A DNA stretch of 64,000 nucleotides from Lepidostoma basale (taxonomy: Eukaryota; Arthropoda; Insecta; Trichoptera; Lepidostomatidae). The stretch covers positions 558,001 through 622,000 of the forward strand of contig JAHDVF020000853.1 of NCBI GenBank assembly GCA_022606425.2, given 5' to 3'. Below the pieces are notes generated by a model, which was not told where the DNA came from, did not search any database, and worked only from the letters and a program-made list of their open reading frames with translations. Positions 9,490-20,729 of this stretch are shown here, piece by piece. The position numbers and the translations under genes were made by a program. How positions within the stretch are numbered: position 1 is the first letter of the stretch; every line of letters begins with the position of its first letter.

Positions 9490-10920
9490 ATGAATGTATT
9501 TCACGTGGCAGCAAAGGATTTGATTTATTGATATAAATCGAAATGATTCGCGTAGAATTGTTGCAATTCTTTCTTTTAAACTATTATATTTGTTGGATGG
9601 GATGCCCTCGGGTCGATTTTTTTTTTCGATGTTTTAATATCTATTCTGCTAGATGTTTTAATATCTATTCTGCTATTCGGGACAGAGGCAAATCAAAGAA
9701 ATATATTCTTTAATGCAAACGGGCAAGTTCACCATTAAACATACATGAATTGTTATCCTTCGGCCCAATTAATATTATTATTTTTTTAAATGAACGCGTC
9801 AACATGTTTTAATCGTGCATAGTAAATTTTTCAAATTTTTAAGTACGCATAACAAGCATTGATTATATGACAATATTAAATTGGCTACATAAATGTGTCG
9901 TTCTTTTGTGAATTAATCATTTCATGGGCACTCCACGTTATATCACTATTACACCGATGCCCATGGAAGCGATACAAAGTCGGTTAAACCTTCACTACAA
10001 TGAAAATCAAAATGGGAGAGATAGGCCGTTTTTAGGAGCACTTTTATGCCGGCTGCAGACCAAGAGCTAAGCTAAGTTAGTTTAGCTTAACTCGCATAGC
10101 TTAGATAATTTGTGACATAGTTTGCGGTCTGAATGCAATATGCGAGAAAAGCTAAATGCTCTTGGTTTCCAAGCGGATTTAAGCCGTACATGGCTTACTT
10201 CCCATTGATTCAAAGAAGAAGGAGAAAATGGTGGGCGCTGAATTGGTAGGCTTGATTCGTGGGGACAATCATTTATACGTAGATGGAATATACCACGGAC
10301 GTATGAGTGTGAGTTTTTGTCTCATCTTTGGTTATTGGTTTCTTTTTAGTTTTGTATGTAATAAATAAATAAACATAAAAAATTGAGAGACGTTGAATCA
10401 TTAAAGCTTAGAATTGAACTTATTATGTCAATTACTGTACATTCAGTATTTATTATCTTAGCTCACAGATTAACGAATTGCGGACGTGCAGTTTGACGTA
10501 TATCCGAAATAATTGGGATCGATGAAATAAAAAAGTTTTATCCGGAGCAATCGTCACAGATTGTGAGCAAAGTCTACAGAATATTTACGACTGAATTCAG
10601 CAAGGTTAAATGCATTACTGGTGCACCATATCGCCACATGTTAATGGTGGGAATTATACAATAACTTAAATGTTTCATTGTTGCATAATCGATACACAAC
10701 ATTTACTATAGAGATGGGTTTTCTTTAAAAAAATATGTTTTTTAATGTTGTCTGACTAAAGCTTTAATTCAAATATAAAAAAAACATAGTAAAAGTGTAA
10801 AAAAATAATGTTTTTTTTTAAAGTACATGGTAGAAGTTCATTGGAAATTATGAAAATAAAATAAATGGTGTTAAAAAATCTTTTTAAATGTATATTTAGT
10901 GAAAATGCACTAATTTTTAT
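9490..10920. other. Gene-poor spacer
   Basis: Nothing firm was found. A 31-bp direct duplication (gatgttttaatatctattctg) sits at about 9630-9675. At 10190-10330 a short plus-strand frame reading KMVGAELVGLIRGDNHLYVDG might be a transposon or exon scrap but was not recognised. Confidence 0.35.
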
Positions 10921-10922
10921 GT

Positions 10923-10955
10923 CTTCGACCGGTTTCAGTAACTAGCTGCTTAATA
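10923..10955 (-). repeat. Degraded CAGAAGA-family hammerhead-like repeat
   Basis: The minus strand contains GAAAC-CG-GUC-GAAGAC, the 3' half of the family motif (compare 48001-48035). The stem II and core half is decayed. Confidence 0.4.
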
Positions 10956-11531
10956 ACTTATTAACTTAATATATATTATATAATTTTTTTTTTCATTACA
11001 TTTAGTAGAAGTGTGTTGATTAAATACTGAGAAGATCATAAAATGGAAGAAAATATATAATATTATAGATTGAGAGGATAATTGAAAAAAACATCCGTGA
11101 ACAATGCGAATGTATCTCGATACCGAAGAAGCTGAAAGGAAAAATATACCTGTATATCTTCTGAGCACACACACTTTTAGATATTATAGAAGAGATGCTG
11201 GTTAATTAGGATATGTAATGTCTTATATGTACCATCAGGTAGGTCATGTTATAGGTACGGTTAAGAAGGTTAGTTTACAAACTGTGAATTTCCCAAGTCA
11301 CATTCGAATGAAACCACCATCGGCGTTTACACAAATGATTAATTAAATGACTATTCATAAGTCACAACGACCACAGAGCGTAAAGAAATCATTTGTGACC
11401 TAGAAACAGTTTGGAATACATGTGTGACAACGACGTATTGTATATAAACAATTAATATTTTAGTTGTGCTGTTTTATAATTTAAAAAGCATTGCTTTATA
11501 TAGTTATTTTTATATTTACGTAATATAAAAT

Positions 11532-11762
11532 GTGGCTAAATTTGCACCGCTATCAAATACTGCACAAAGAATCAGGAATCTTGATAATAGAAAAAATAAT
11601 TCAGAAAATTACAGAACATTATTAGCAAGGACTCTCTTCACATCTAACCCAACAATAAATGACTTTTCAAATTACGACCCGAACACTCTTTCAGAGGAAC
11701 ATCACATAGATCAATCCTCCGGATCAAACGTAAAACGAATAATAAGAGCTGAACCCTCATAA
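11532..11762 (+). other. Unassigned ORF without ATG
   Basis: A 76-codon frame opening at GTG, rich in Asn and Ser, with no recognised motif and no convincing splice sites. Probably chance. Confidence 0.12.
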
Positions 11763-12084
11763 GCCAGAAGATCGAAATCCAAGTCCAAGTAAATAAGTGG
11801 TTAACAGGGGCTGTTCCAAAATGTTAGACTAACTACACGTAAGTCCATCATCGATTTTACTGAATCTGAATTCAGTAATTATTATATATGGACATTTGAT
11901 CCTGCCTATTAAGCACTCAGTATATAGGCAAGTTATTACTAAAACAACTGTACTAACATTAAACATACATTAACGCTTCGGCAGCTATATTCAAAACAAG
12001 TCAACCATAAACTTCAAGTAATATATTGTAATAACCATAATTTATACCACAATTGTTTCATTCGTTATGCACTCTTTTATTTAT

Positions 12085-12245
12085 TTATTGTTTCTTGAAG
12101 AATGGTTTAAAACTCAATATTAAATAATAATTAATACTAAACGTCTGTTTTCTTGAAGTTTTATTATGTTTTGTGTAAATGTCGTGTTTCGCCTTTCTAA
12201 GGCATAATAAAATGTTGATTATGGTTAAAACTTCTAGAAAACAGA
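12085..12245 (-). repeat. UUGAUAA-family repeat, decayed core
   Basis: Contains the family end (attgtttcttgaagaatgg), the block AAACGTCTGTTTTCT and, on the minus strand, GCCUUAGAAAGGC-GAAAC-AC-GAC. The stem is intact, but the CUGANGA-like core and the cleavage triplet are changed. Confidence 0.5.
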
Positions 12246-12324
12246 ACCATTCATTCTTATTAATCACTCTATTCTCACGTTTTTTTTATGAATTAAAACA
12301 CTATTTTTTCCTCTTTTGAGTTTA

Positions 12325-12375
12325 TTTTCCTAGACATGTTTCGAAGTCTTACACTTTCATCATCAGGAGAACGAT
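12325..12375 (-). ncRNA. Candidate hammerhead ribozyme
   Basis: The minus strand shows CUGAUGA (12366-12360), a stem II GAA-A-GU/ACUUC with one bulged A around a GUAAG loop, GAAAC (12342-12338), loop AU and GUC (12335-12333). Core and cleavage triplet are canonical. Stem I pairing is not obvious from the flanks. No associated protein. The surrounding repeat was not seen elsewhere in the window. Confidence 0.5.
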
Positions 12376-12379
12376 ATAA

Positions 12380-13200
12380 ACTAACTAAAATTATTACAAA
12401 ATGATTGCAAGAACCTAGAGACTTATAAAACAAGTGTTAGTGAACTAAGACAGAGTAACAGGGACATAACAATATAAATATCAAAGGGTTAAATTTTGAA
12501 AGGATTTTTGAATGAAAGTTTTGAGTTGATGTCATTTTATTGCTCTAAAACTATTGATTTGGTAAAGTGACAGTTATTTTAAGACAAAACAAATGGTCAT
12601 TGACACACAAGTTGAAAAAAAACTTTTAAACAATGCAATTTTTAAACAAATTTTTTAAACAACTCTATTCTTATAAGACAATTTGATATTCCAATATAAA
12701 ATGATTATTATTCTTCTTTGATATCTAATGTACTTTTTTAAGGGTAATATTGATATATAATACACCCCTACAATTAAAAACATTATTGTACTCGTATGTT
12801 ACGTATGTTATGGACTCTGAAACTTTTCTTAATCTTTGACTATCGGAAACGGTCATACTTAAATATATCGATAAGGTATTCTCAATAACTATAAATGATT
12901 ATGTACATATGTTACTTATTACGTAGAACTGAATTTTAATTAATCTTACTATGAGACCAAGGCAGTGGAAAATATAGGACAATAGAGTACCTTCGAGAAA
13001 AACAAGAATCATACCAAATACTTGTCAATACTAGAAACACGAGCGTTCATTGTGGTGTGATATACTCCCTTGAACAACATGAAGAATTTTAAAATGGTAT
13101 ATTTGTTATATAAATACACTCAAGGCAAACGTTTATAATACTTCAATCAAAAGGAAGACCTAAATTAGGGTTTATTATTGCTATCAGTGGAATTTTTTTT
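12380..13200. other. No feature seen
   Basis: AT-rich sequence without coding or repeat signal that I could support. Confidence 0.45.
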
Positions 13201-13205
13201 TATAA

Positions 13206-13475
13206 GACCGCCTTCATGGCAGAGTAGCAATAGCTATGACAGCTACACTGAAGGTTTCGGGCTCGATTTGATCTGGTAGAATTAACGTGACAATAAAATT
13301 GGCTGTAGAATAGCTACCTAACAAATGTCATGAGAATAAAAACCGAAAAAGTTGTATACAGTAATTGGGTTCAAATAACCTGTTGTAATCAAACATGTGG
13401 AAAGCAGTGGGAAACTACTTGAAAATATGTTAGACTTGCGGCAAACCAATCCCTAGGATTGAAAATTAACAATAA
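13206..13475 (+). mobile_element. tRNA-derived SINE, probable
   Basis: The head carries an A-box-like tggcagagtag (about 13217) and, some 40 bp on, a B-box-like ggctcgatttg (about 13260), the spacing of a polymerase III promoter. The tail, from about 13390, contains gtgggaaactac and caaaccaatccctaggatt. A reverse copy of the tail occurs at 37251-37348. No coding capacity. It would depend on a LINE for mobility. Confidence 0.5.
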
Positions 13476-13781
13476 TATATATAATAATACATAAATGGAT
13501 GTTATAAACTTCTATGAATGGTGGCATACCCATACTTTTTCTTAGCTAAAACAAATACATAAGATAACCTTCTACAGATCAAAAATCGATCATTCCTTAT
13601 ATACAGTAGGTATATCATATACACTATACATAGTTTAAGAGTGGCATTTACAGCCCAAACAAGGCGAAACAATTTACACTTCTCTCTTTTTAAATGTGTT
13701 AAAAACCGTATTAATTAACAAATTATCATACAGTTGTTCCGAAATCAATCAATTATAAATATCATATTTTCGTACATTAAG

Positions 13782-13870
13782 TATACGTGTGCCAGGATAG
13801 AGTACTGTGGCTGTCCATTCTCTCTGCCTATCCCTAAAAACGGCGTGATGGTTTGTTGTTGTTGTTGTAT
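13782..13870 (+). mobile_element. RTE-A 3' terminus with GTT tail
   Basis: Encodes CQDRVLWLSILSAY in broken frame and the terminal 'cctatcccta..aacggcgtgatgg', then gtttgttgttgttg. The tail type is that of the KEC/RSRGRP subfamily. Confidence 0.55.
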
Positions 13871-13899
13871 ATTCGTACATGGTGACTTTTACTCTCTAG

Positions 13900-14640
13900 A
13901 TCGCCTTTTAGTAATTGATTGATTTCATCGTGCAATGTTTACCTCGTCCTTCATAACCAACTTTTGCCATTTCCACTAATAAACTCTTTTTTTACCCTAC
14001 CCCGTACATCCAAACATTTAAATGAACATTTTCTTATTGGTATCTACGCAATCCCAATAAACCTTTTTTAGGTTTTATCACCAATTGTTGATAACAGTTA
14101 AACTGAATAAATAGAAAAGCACTTTGTATTATCACAAAGCTTTATTATTTTATTAAATTGAGATATGTTTTGTCCCTTATTCGGTCCAGTAGAAGAAACA
14201 GTAAAACTTATTATTAGTATTTGTATATAATTAATACTTGATTAATTGTAATATTTTGTTTTTAAAAAAAATTTACTTTATCTAACTTTTATTAAAATAA
14301 ACCTTTATTATACCTCTCTCACTATTCTTGCAATATATTTTAATAATTATTAATTTTAACAAATTTGTAAATGACTATTCATTTCAATATTGTTTGAAGA
14401 AATAAATAAAACACTTTTCTTAATTATACGGATCATTCGTTTTTGTTGTTTATGAATCTAAATCATCATTATTCTATCTGTAAGTTAATTTCTCAGTCAT
14501 GATTATTGCTTTCAATGCATTAAAACTTTGTAATTTGGAGAACTTAAAAAATACTTAAAATTATATTCCATTTTTGTTTTTTTTTGTTATTAATACATAA
14601 GTGGATTTTAACTGTTTACATTTGTATGTTATTATGAAGC
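13900..14640. other. No feature seen
   Basis: AT-rich spacer. Confidence 0.45.
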
Positions 14641-14641
14641 C

Positions 14642-14673
14642 CCGTGGAAGCTTGGGTACAAGCGAAACTAGTC
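14642..14673 (+). repeat. Hammerhead-like motif, AAGCUUGGGU family
   Basis: CCGUGGA (core position, decayed) is followed by a 5-bp stem GCUUG/CAAGC with loop GGUA, then GAAAC-UA-GUC. The stem, GAAAC and GUC are as in the family. The minus copy at 7467-7498 keeps UUGAUGA in the core position, so the ancestral core was probably close to CUGAUGA. Confidence 0.4.
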
Positions 14674-14699
14674 GGCAATTAAAATAACAGCATAGTGGT

Positions 14700-15660
14700 G
14701 AAAAACAAAGTACAGTGTTTTATTTAATTAAAAAAAATAAAAATTACATTCCAATACATCCCATCCCCAGTTGGGAGGTATAAAAACCATGTACTCGGTT
14801 CATGATAAATAAAAATGTATGTAGAATAATGTAATTTCACAGTTTTAATGCCTAGGCGATTTTTGTTGAGTGCATAAGCGATTTCAGGAATACCTCTAGT
14901 ACAACAATTAACATTAATTGTCATCTCAGGGAATAAGTTTTACTGAACTACTTTTACCATTGAAACACTTTTAGGATTTAACGATAACAAAAAAAACGTA
15001 TCGTGAGATATATTATGCATTCTTAATACCAAGAACCGTCGTTTAGAATTGCTAATTACCTGTCAAGAACAAATTTAGTTCATGATCGTAAATTTTAAAT
15101 CACCTGACGTCATAAAAGACAAGATGATCTTTGCATTTTCACTACGTTTTTAATGTTTTCAGTCCGCCATATTGATTTTAATAGCGACCACCTTACTTAC
15201 TACATATTCTATTATTATATACATACCATATTTTATATTGTATATTAAAATATTGTCTTTTATTTATGCATATTAATATTTTATGCGTTTTAATACTCAC
15301 GAAATTAAAATGTCCTACATGAATGCAATTTAAATTCTGCAAGATGGTTTCGTAATGATTTCAGTAGATAACATTGCACACCATTATGTATTTGACAACA
15401 CAAGGAGAAATGATACAAAGTTCAATTATGAAACTCGAAAACCGTGGTTTTGACGTGGCGTCCTTCTTTCTTCCAAGTCCTTCGGTCTGGACCAGTCATA
15501 CACAAACTGAGGTGCATATAAAATCCGAGAGAATTCAAATAAAAACCAAAAATAATATATAACCGACTTAAAATCTTTAAACTGAATAACCCATCTGATA
15601 CACGATTTAATTATATGTTGAAGTCATTATCAAATATGTATTAAATTAAAATTCACAAAT
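14700..15660. other. No gene seen
   Basis: AT-rich. Small open frames at 14724-14924 and 15374-15562 show no recognisable protein. Confidence 0.4.
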
Positions 15661-15664
15661 TTTT

Positions 15665-15735
15665 GGGTCTTCGACCGGTTTCGGCAGCTCGCTGAATACA
15701 ATCAGAAGATGGCAGCGAACTGCCGAAATCGGTTA
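15665..15735. repeat. Inverted pair of CAGAAGA-family hammerhead-like motifs
   Basis: The minus strand (15669-15694) reads CAGCGAGCUGCC-GAAAC-CG-GUC. The plus strand (15702-15735) reads CAGAAGA, stem GGCAG/CUGCC and GAAAU-CG-GUU. The two halves form a compact inverted repeat with the motif in both arms. Confidence 0.6.
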
Positions 15736-15739
15736 TTGA

Positions 15740-16850
15740 TAAGATAATTTTTTTTTTTCATTATCTTGCCAATATCTTCAATCGGTAATTTATAATTTCA
15801 AATATATTTTTTTAAATGTTTCTATTCTGACATTTCTTCAATATATAAATAAAAGCGGAAGTGTGTTATTGTGAAAAAATTTTATTCGATAAATCTGTAA
15901 CAGATCTTTCTGAAATTCTCAGAATTGATTTAAGTTAACACGGCGGTGGTTATAGGCATACTTTTGTTACGAATTACTTTATTGATAGCCAGGTAGCGAT
16001 TTAGCCTCTTCGTTTGCTTTTATTGAACATAATATCCAATAGCATGTTTCGCTTCCATAAATAGGGTTTCAATATATAATATTATTACATATATTTTAAT
16101 ATTCTGCAAACAACTGTTTTATATCTATTCTTAATATAGGACGAAACACCTGCGTAGCTCAAAACGAACGAGACCGGTCTTCGGAAACAAAAACTAGCTA
16201 AAAAAGGCCTACATGTTCTGATTAAAAGCAGATCAATTTATGTAAACTGCGTTTATTTCGTAATTAAATGATTTCCTGGAATCGCATGCATGCTACAGAG
16301 CAGCAAAAAGGAAAATAACTTAGTGGTTCCATCGTGGACGATCAGTGGACAACAGTCGGAGTACTGTAATAATAAGAACTCCCTCCCTTGGTAGCCGTCC
16401 TCCTCGGGTGCAGGTGACTTATTTATTTTGGTAGACAGCACATCACTTGCCAATTCGGTAACGGCATAATTCCACACATTTGCAGACGATAAAGCGTGAT
16501 TAATATGACAAATTAACGGTAAAGTGGGTTAGTCACGTTCTAATAGATTCATTCAAAATCTGTTATTCAAATTAGACTACAGAATCTTATGTGTTGAATC
16601 AATATTGAAAGGTGAGTACACAATTTAATAACGATTATTATATGCGCTATCGCGTCTGGAGACAGTGGGAAGTGTAGACAGAACTTATTTTTCACACGCG
16701 TAATTAAAACCGAAATGAATATTGTTTTCTAATGATCATCAAAGTGTATAAGTCTGTTTGTTTCTGGGCGTAAATGAAATACAATTCTGAAAATAACACA
16801 GGCAGTTACATAAACATACAGTTTGCCCATAACTACATAAATGTATAACA
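15740..16850. other. No firm feature; one possible exon-like frame
   Basis: The minus-strand frame 16253-16477 (74 codons, TELASDVLSTKINKSPAPEE) has a GC-richer composition than its flanks and an internal ttattattacag, but no recognised domain. Otherwise AT-rich. Confidence 0.25.
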
Positions 16851-16855
16851 ATATT

Positions 16856-17228
16856 ATTGAATATGATGTGTGATAGAGTGTCGAATGAAAATATAAGAAG
16901 TGAGTGCGGTGCGAATGATGGTGTCATGAACAAAATAATGAAAGGATCATTAAGATGGTTTGGACATATGGAAAGAATGAATGAAGAAAGAATGGTAAAA
17001 AAATTATATGTTAATGATGTAAATGGAACCAGAAATAGAGGAAGACCAAATAAATCAAATATTTAATGTCGGCCATGTGAGGAGTTAGAGAAATCGACGC
17101 GCGTGCATGACACGATGTATGAATGTTGAGGAAGCGAGAGAAATGTGTCAGGAAAGAAAAGTGTGGCAGTCCATTATTTCTGCCTACCCCTTCGGGGAGA
17201 CGGCGTGATGGTTAGTTAGTTAGTTATA
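16856..17228 (+). mobile_element. RTE-A 3' fragment, GTTA tail
   Basis: Encodes MMCDRVSNENIRSECGANDG, SLRWFGHMERM and NRGRP, then a small deletion and frameshift, then ACMTRCMNVEEAREMC, ending at a GTTA tail. It has the diagnostic RSEC/RNRGRP residues of the GTTA subfamily. Confidence 0.75.
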
Positions 17229-17239
17229 TTATTGAAAAA

Positions 17240-17605
17240 TCGTTAAGAATATATTAACTCCTTCCAATTTTATCAATACTACTAAGCCCATTTTACTAAG
17301 CTTAGAAATTTCCCAAAGGACAGTCTCTGCTAGAAATTAGCTTGCAAGTAAAGCCTGAAACGCGGCATCTTAGGGTCGCGTACCGTCGGTGATTGAGGAA
17401 ATGAAGACTTTTCTTGGCTTGGAAATGCCTGTGAATGGATTAATGTAAGAACTGCGGAAAACCTTTTCGGACACTTAAAGATATACTTAAGAGAAGTTCT
17501 TCTCAACAAATATAATATACACGACATTGTAGGAACCCAAATGGAAAAATACCTTAAAACGGTATTTTTCTTGAAAACCTTTTAATTCTTAACTTCTATT
17601 TTGTT
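17240..17605. other. Unrecognised sequence
   Basis: Slightly GC-richer than the surroundings (about 17330-17520) but with stops in every frame. No family recognised. Confidence 0.25.
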
Positions 17606-17608
17606 TTT

Positions 17609-17935
17609 AACTAACCATCACGTCGTCTCCCCGAAGAGGTAGACAGAAATATTAAAATTGACCGCGAAACTTTTCTTTCCTGACAGACTTCTCTCACTTC
17701 CTCAACATTCATACATTGTGTCATGCAAGCATGACTATTTCTTCGACTCCTCACGTGGCTGCCATTCAATATTTGATTTATTTGATCGTGCCACGCTTTT
17801 CTAGGTTTTCCTCTCTTTCTTGTTCCATTTACAATGTTATCATATTCGTTTTTAACATTATTTCTTCATTCATTCTTTCCATTTTTTCCAAACCATTTTA
17901 TGATCCTTTCATTATTTTGTTCATAAAACTTTCAT
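17609..17935 (-). mobile_element. RTE-A 3' fragment
   Basis: A minus-strand copy with tail gttagttaa and the coding remains of the C-terminus. Several indels; the block corresponding to NRGRPRK is frameshifted. Confidence 0.7.
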
Positions 17936-17939
17936 TCTT

Positions 17940-18450
17940 ATATTTGTTTACTAATAATCAATACGTATATTCTTCTCGTAGTATGTCAGGTGTGAAATAA
18001 AAAAAGCAACATTTTAAAAGAAATCTCTTTCCTGTGGTGTTGTAACAACTTCTGGCAGTTTAAACAATGCCAACAGAAAACTCAGTTGTTTCACAAAAAA
18101 ATCATTTGGACAAAATATAAACAGTACTTAATACAATATCAGCCGCAATGGCGATCGAACATATGTGTTTTTTTTTGTACTTTATAATCTTTTTCTTTCT
18201 CTTTTAATAAATCTGACGATCTGTGACACTGAAATTATGCCTTCTGAGATGATGAGAGAATAATGAAGTCGTTATAAATATTTCCGAGTAAAATCCATGA
18301 ACCATGACCTCCTTGCCCATTCTAGTTTGGTCCAATAAACGTGTTATCCTTTTTAAATATAGACCTTCCCTCAAATTTACCCCTGGAATATCCCTATCTA
18401 TAAATACATGCAACTATTTGTCTACGTTTTGCCAATCATAACGTGAACAT
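17940..18450. other. No feature seen
   Basis: AT-rich spacer with no recognisable element. Confidence 0.4.
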
Positions 18451-18451
18451 T

Positions 18452-18935
18452 TAAAGGGGGTGATAGACGTACGAACTTAAAGTCTGCGGTTTTTAAGATC
18501 GCGAACTTACTTGACTCGACGTCGGCGATACACGCGCCAACTTGTGGTGATAGACGTACGAACTTAAAGTCTGCGGTTTTTAAGATCGCGAACTTACTTG
18601 ACTCGACGTCGGCGATACACGCGCCAACTTACTCATACCGTATCGCGATGTCGTCCACTGAAGAAGCTTTGTGTTATTTAGGAATTATATCGTATTACAT
18701 TTCAAAAACAAGCGTGCGCGTCCACGGACTGGCGAAACAAAACGGCGGCTCGCGGCTCGCAGTGCTGCCACACGTACGAGCCAAGACGAGCTACGAGTAA
18801 GATTTCAAACCGGTTGGATCGCCGACGAACTTACTCGGCGGTTTTAAAGTACGCGTACTTACGGTGACACACGAGCGAAAAAGGTCGTCGAGCCATAAGT
18901 ACGCGTACTTGCTCGCCCGTCTATCACCCACTTTA
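18452..18935. mobile_element. GC-rich nonautonomous DNA element (MITE-like)
   Basis: Terminal inverted repeats of the form taaag-N-gggtgatagacg (left 18452-18469) and its complement (right 18918-18935). The left end holds an 87-bp direct duplication (18461-18547 and 18548-18634). The interior is strikingly rich in CG dinucleotides for this AT-rich region (cgcg, cgtacg, ggcggctcgcgg). No transposase. The target duplication is not clear, so the superfamily is unassigned. Confidence 0.6.
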
Positions 18936-18969
18936 GACTATCTATTCTACTGCTAGATACTTTATAACT

Positions 18970-19072
18970 AAAAACTGTTAAATTAATATAACTTTGTTTT
19001 GTTGTATCACAATTGTATTATTTTTTACCCGACAGCTGTTTCAAACAAAGTTATATTAATTTAACGGTTTTT
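18970..19072. repeat. Palindrome with 30-bp arms
   Basis: Arms 18970-18999 and 19043-19072 (aaactgttaaattaatataa and its complement) surround a 43-bp centre with acccgacagctgtttc. It looks like another foldback repeat. Confidence 0.65.
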
Positions 19073-19114
19073 AAAATATTAAGGTATCATAGGGTTTCGG
19101 CTAAAACAATGGGC

Positions 19115-19345
19115 TATTTACTTCTTCTTAAAGTGCCCTGTCAGGTCCCCCCGACGTTGGCGATCATTCTGGTAAACTATTCCCTATCCTGCGCTGTCCG
19201 GAATAGCTCCTCCACAGTTCCGATTCCCGTCCATTCCCTCACATTGCGCAGCCAAGAGATCTGCCTTCTCCCTGCCCCCCTGCGGCCCTCTATTTTTCCC
19301 TTCAAAATTAGGTGCAGCAAGCGATATATTTCTCCTCGTAGAACG
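19115..19345 (-). mobile_element. RTE-C 3' fragment
   Basis: The minus strand encodes LRGEIYRLLHLILKGKIEG, RRGAGRRQISWLRNVREW and TVEELFRTAQDR, then ANVGGT and an aagaag tail. This is the C-terminal tail of an RTE-like ORF, the same family as 50815-51150. Confidence 0.65.
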
Positions 19346-19400
19346 TAACCCAGATTTAAATTTTTTTTTACTATACAACTATATTATATATTTATAACTT

Positions 19401-19730
19401 TACCAACTAACTAACTAACTAAAAATCGCCTCGTCTCCCTGAAGGGGTAGGCAGAATGAATGGACTGCCACACATTTCTTTCCTGACATATTTATCTCGC
19501 TTCCTCAACATTCATACATCGTGTCATGCACGCGGGTCGATTTCTCTGAAGTGGCCGACATTCAATATTTGATTTTTTTTATCGTGCCAAGTTTTCCTCG
19601 GCCTTCCTCTATTTCTTACTTCCTCTATTTCTAGTTCCATTTACATCGTTAACTTATACTTTTTTACCATTCTTTCTTCATTCATTTTTTCAAATCATCT
19701 TAATGATCCTCTCATTATTCTGTTCAGTCG
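19401..19730 (-). mobile_element. RTE-A 3' fragment, GTTA tail
   Basis: Starts (element 3' end) with a gttagttagttag tail on the minus strand, then the SAYP..GET coding end and RRPACMTRCMNVEEAR remains, up to WFE near 19700. Frameshifted. Confidence 0.75.
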
Positions 19731-20021
19731 AACATACTAAATAACTATAAATAACTTAACGATAGTATTTTCTTTATTATAATTATTAAGTATCTAACAT
19801 TATATCTACGATAACGTGTGTTATCTAGAAGTTTTGTTACTCTTTAAGAAAGTATAATATAACGGATAGGAAAAAAAATATTTCTTCAAACGAGTTGTGC
19901 AATGTGCATAGAATCGAACCTGCGTCCCAAATAGTAATCCAATTTTATATTATTGATCTTTAAATATCGAAAAATAGTGAAAAAAAAAATTTAAATGTGT
20001 ATTTAGTTTTATTCCATTTGA

Positions 20022-20145
20022 TTTTTAGCTTGCTGCCATCTTCTGGTTTAACTACCCACTACACCATAACATTAACATAACCATAACTGGAAAATAAGAT
20101 TGCAGTGAGCTTTCGAAACCGAGCTTAGCTAAAAATCAAAAAGAT
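20022..20145. repeat. CAGAAGA-family repeat pair
   Basis: The minus strand at 20024-20046 reads CAGAAGA-UGGCAGCAAGCU. The plus strand at 20098-20125 reads UUGCAGUGAGCUUUC-GAAAC-CGAG. These are two decayed copies facing each other, flanked by similar AT-rich arms. Confidence 0.5.
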
Positions 20146-20334
20146 TAAAACTTATTACATATAATATAATATAGAAATTTAACGTTGCTTTATTTTCATT
20201 ACTTACAATAAACTTCTACCAAAAAAATATATTTCCAAATTATTATTTAAATATTTATAATGTTTTATTATTTAAATATTGAAAATCTTAACCTGAAACT
20301 CGGACAAATAATGATTAAATTTATATGTGATCTG

Positions 20335-20725
20335 TTCTACTATATGGCTGTGAAACTTACTCTGTAATGTAATGAACCAGTTGGAGGCGTTTGAGACGTG
20401 GATATACCGCAGAATGCTCGGTATACCGTGAGGGTCAGTAATGCAGACGTACTACAGAGAGCCAAAGCCAATAGAGAGGTGTTGTCGAGTGTGAAAGTTA
20501 GAAATGTCTCATATTTGGTTCATGTGCTAAGGGGAGAGAAATACCACCTCCATTGACTGATATTAATGGGTAAAGTGGTGGGTCATCGAGGAGTTGGTAA
20601 AAGGGTTCCGGTTCCGGCTGCGGAATATAAAAGAATAGACAGGAATGACTTGAGTTCCGAACCTGTTCCAAGTGGACAAAGATGCATTTGATGCAGATAT
20701 CGCCAACGTTAGGGGGAACTGATAC
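20335..20725 (+). mobile_element. RTE-C-like fragment
   Basis: Broken frames encode LLYGCET, NQLEAFETWIYRRMLGI, SVMQTYYRE and GHRGVGKR, then DADIANVRG. This is the C-terminal part of an RTE-type ORF with many mutations, so an old copy. Confidence 0.6.
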
Positions 20726-20729
20726 TATT

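Noticed and set aside
10190..10380. Possible exon or FLYWCH-like scrap (LIRGDNHLYVDG)
   Set aside because: Too short, no splice sites or domain residues that could be confirmed.
13206..13290. Functional tRNA gene
   Set aside because: A- and B-box-like sequences are present, but no cloverleaf with an anticodon arm could be drawn; a SINE head fits better.
19035..19050. GAAAC-AGCU-GUC on the minus strand in the palindrome centre
   Set aside because: No stem II or CUGANGA-like heptamer precedes it.
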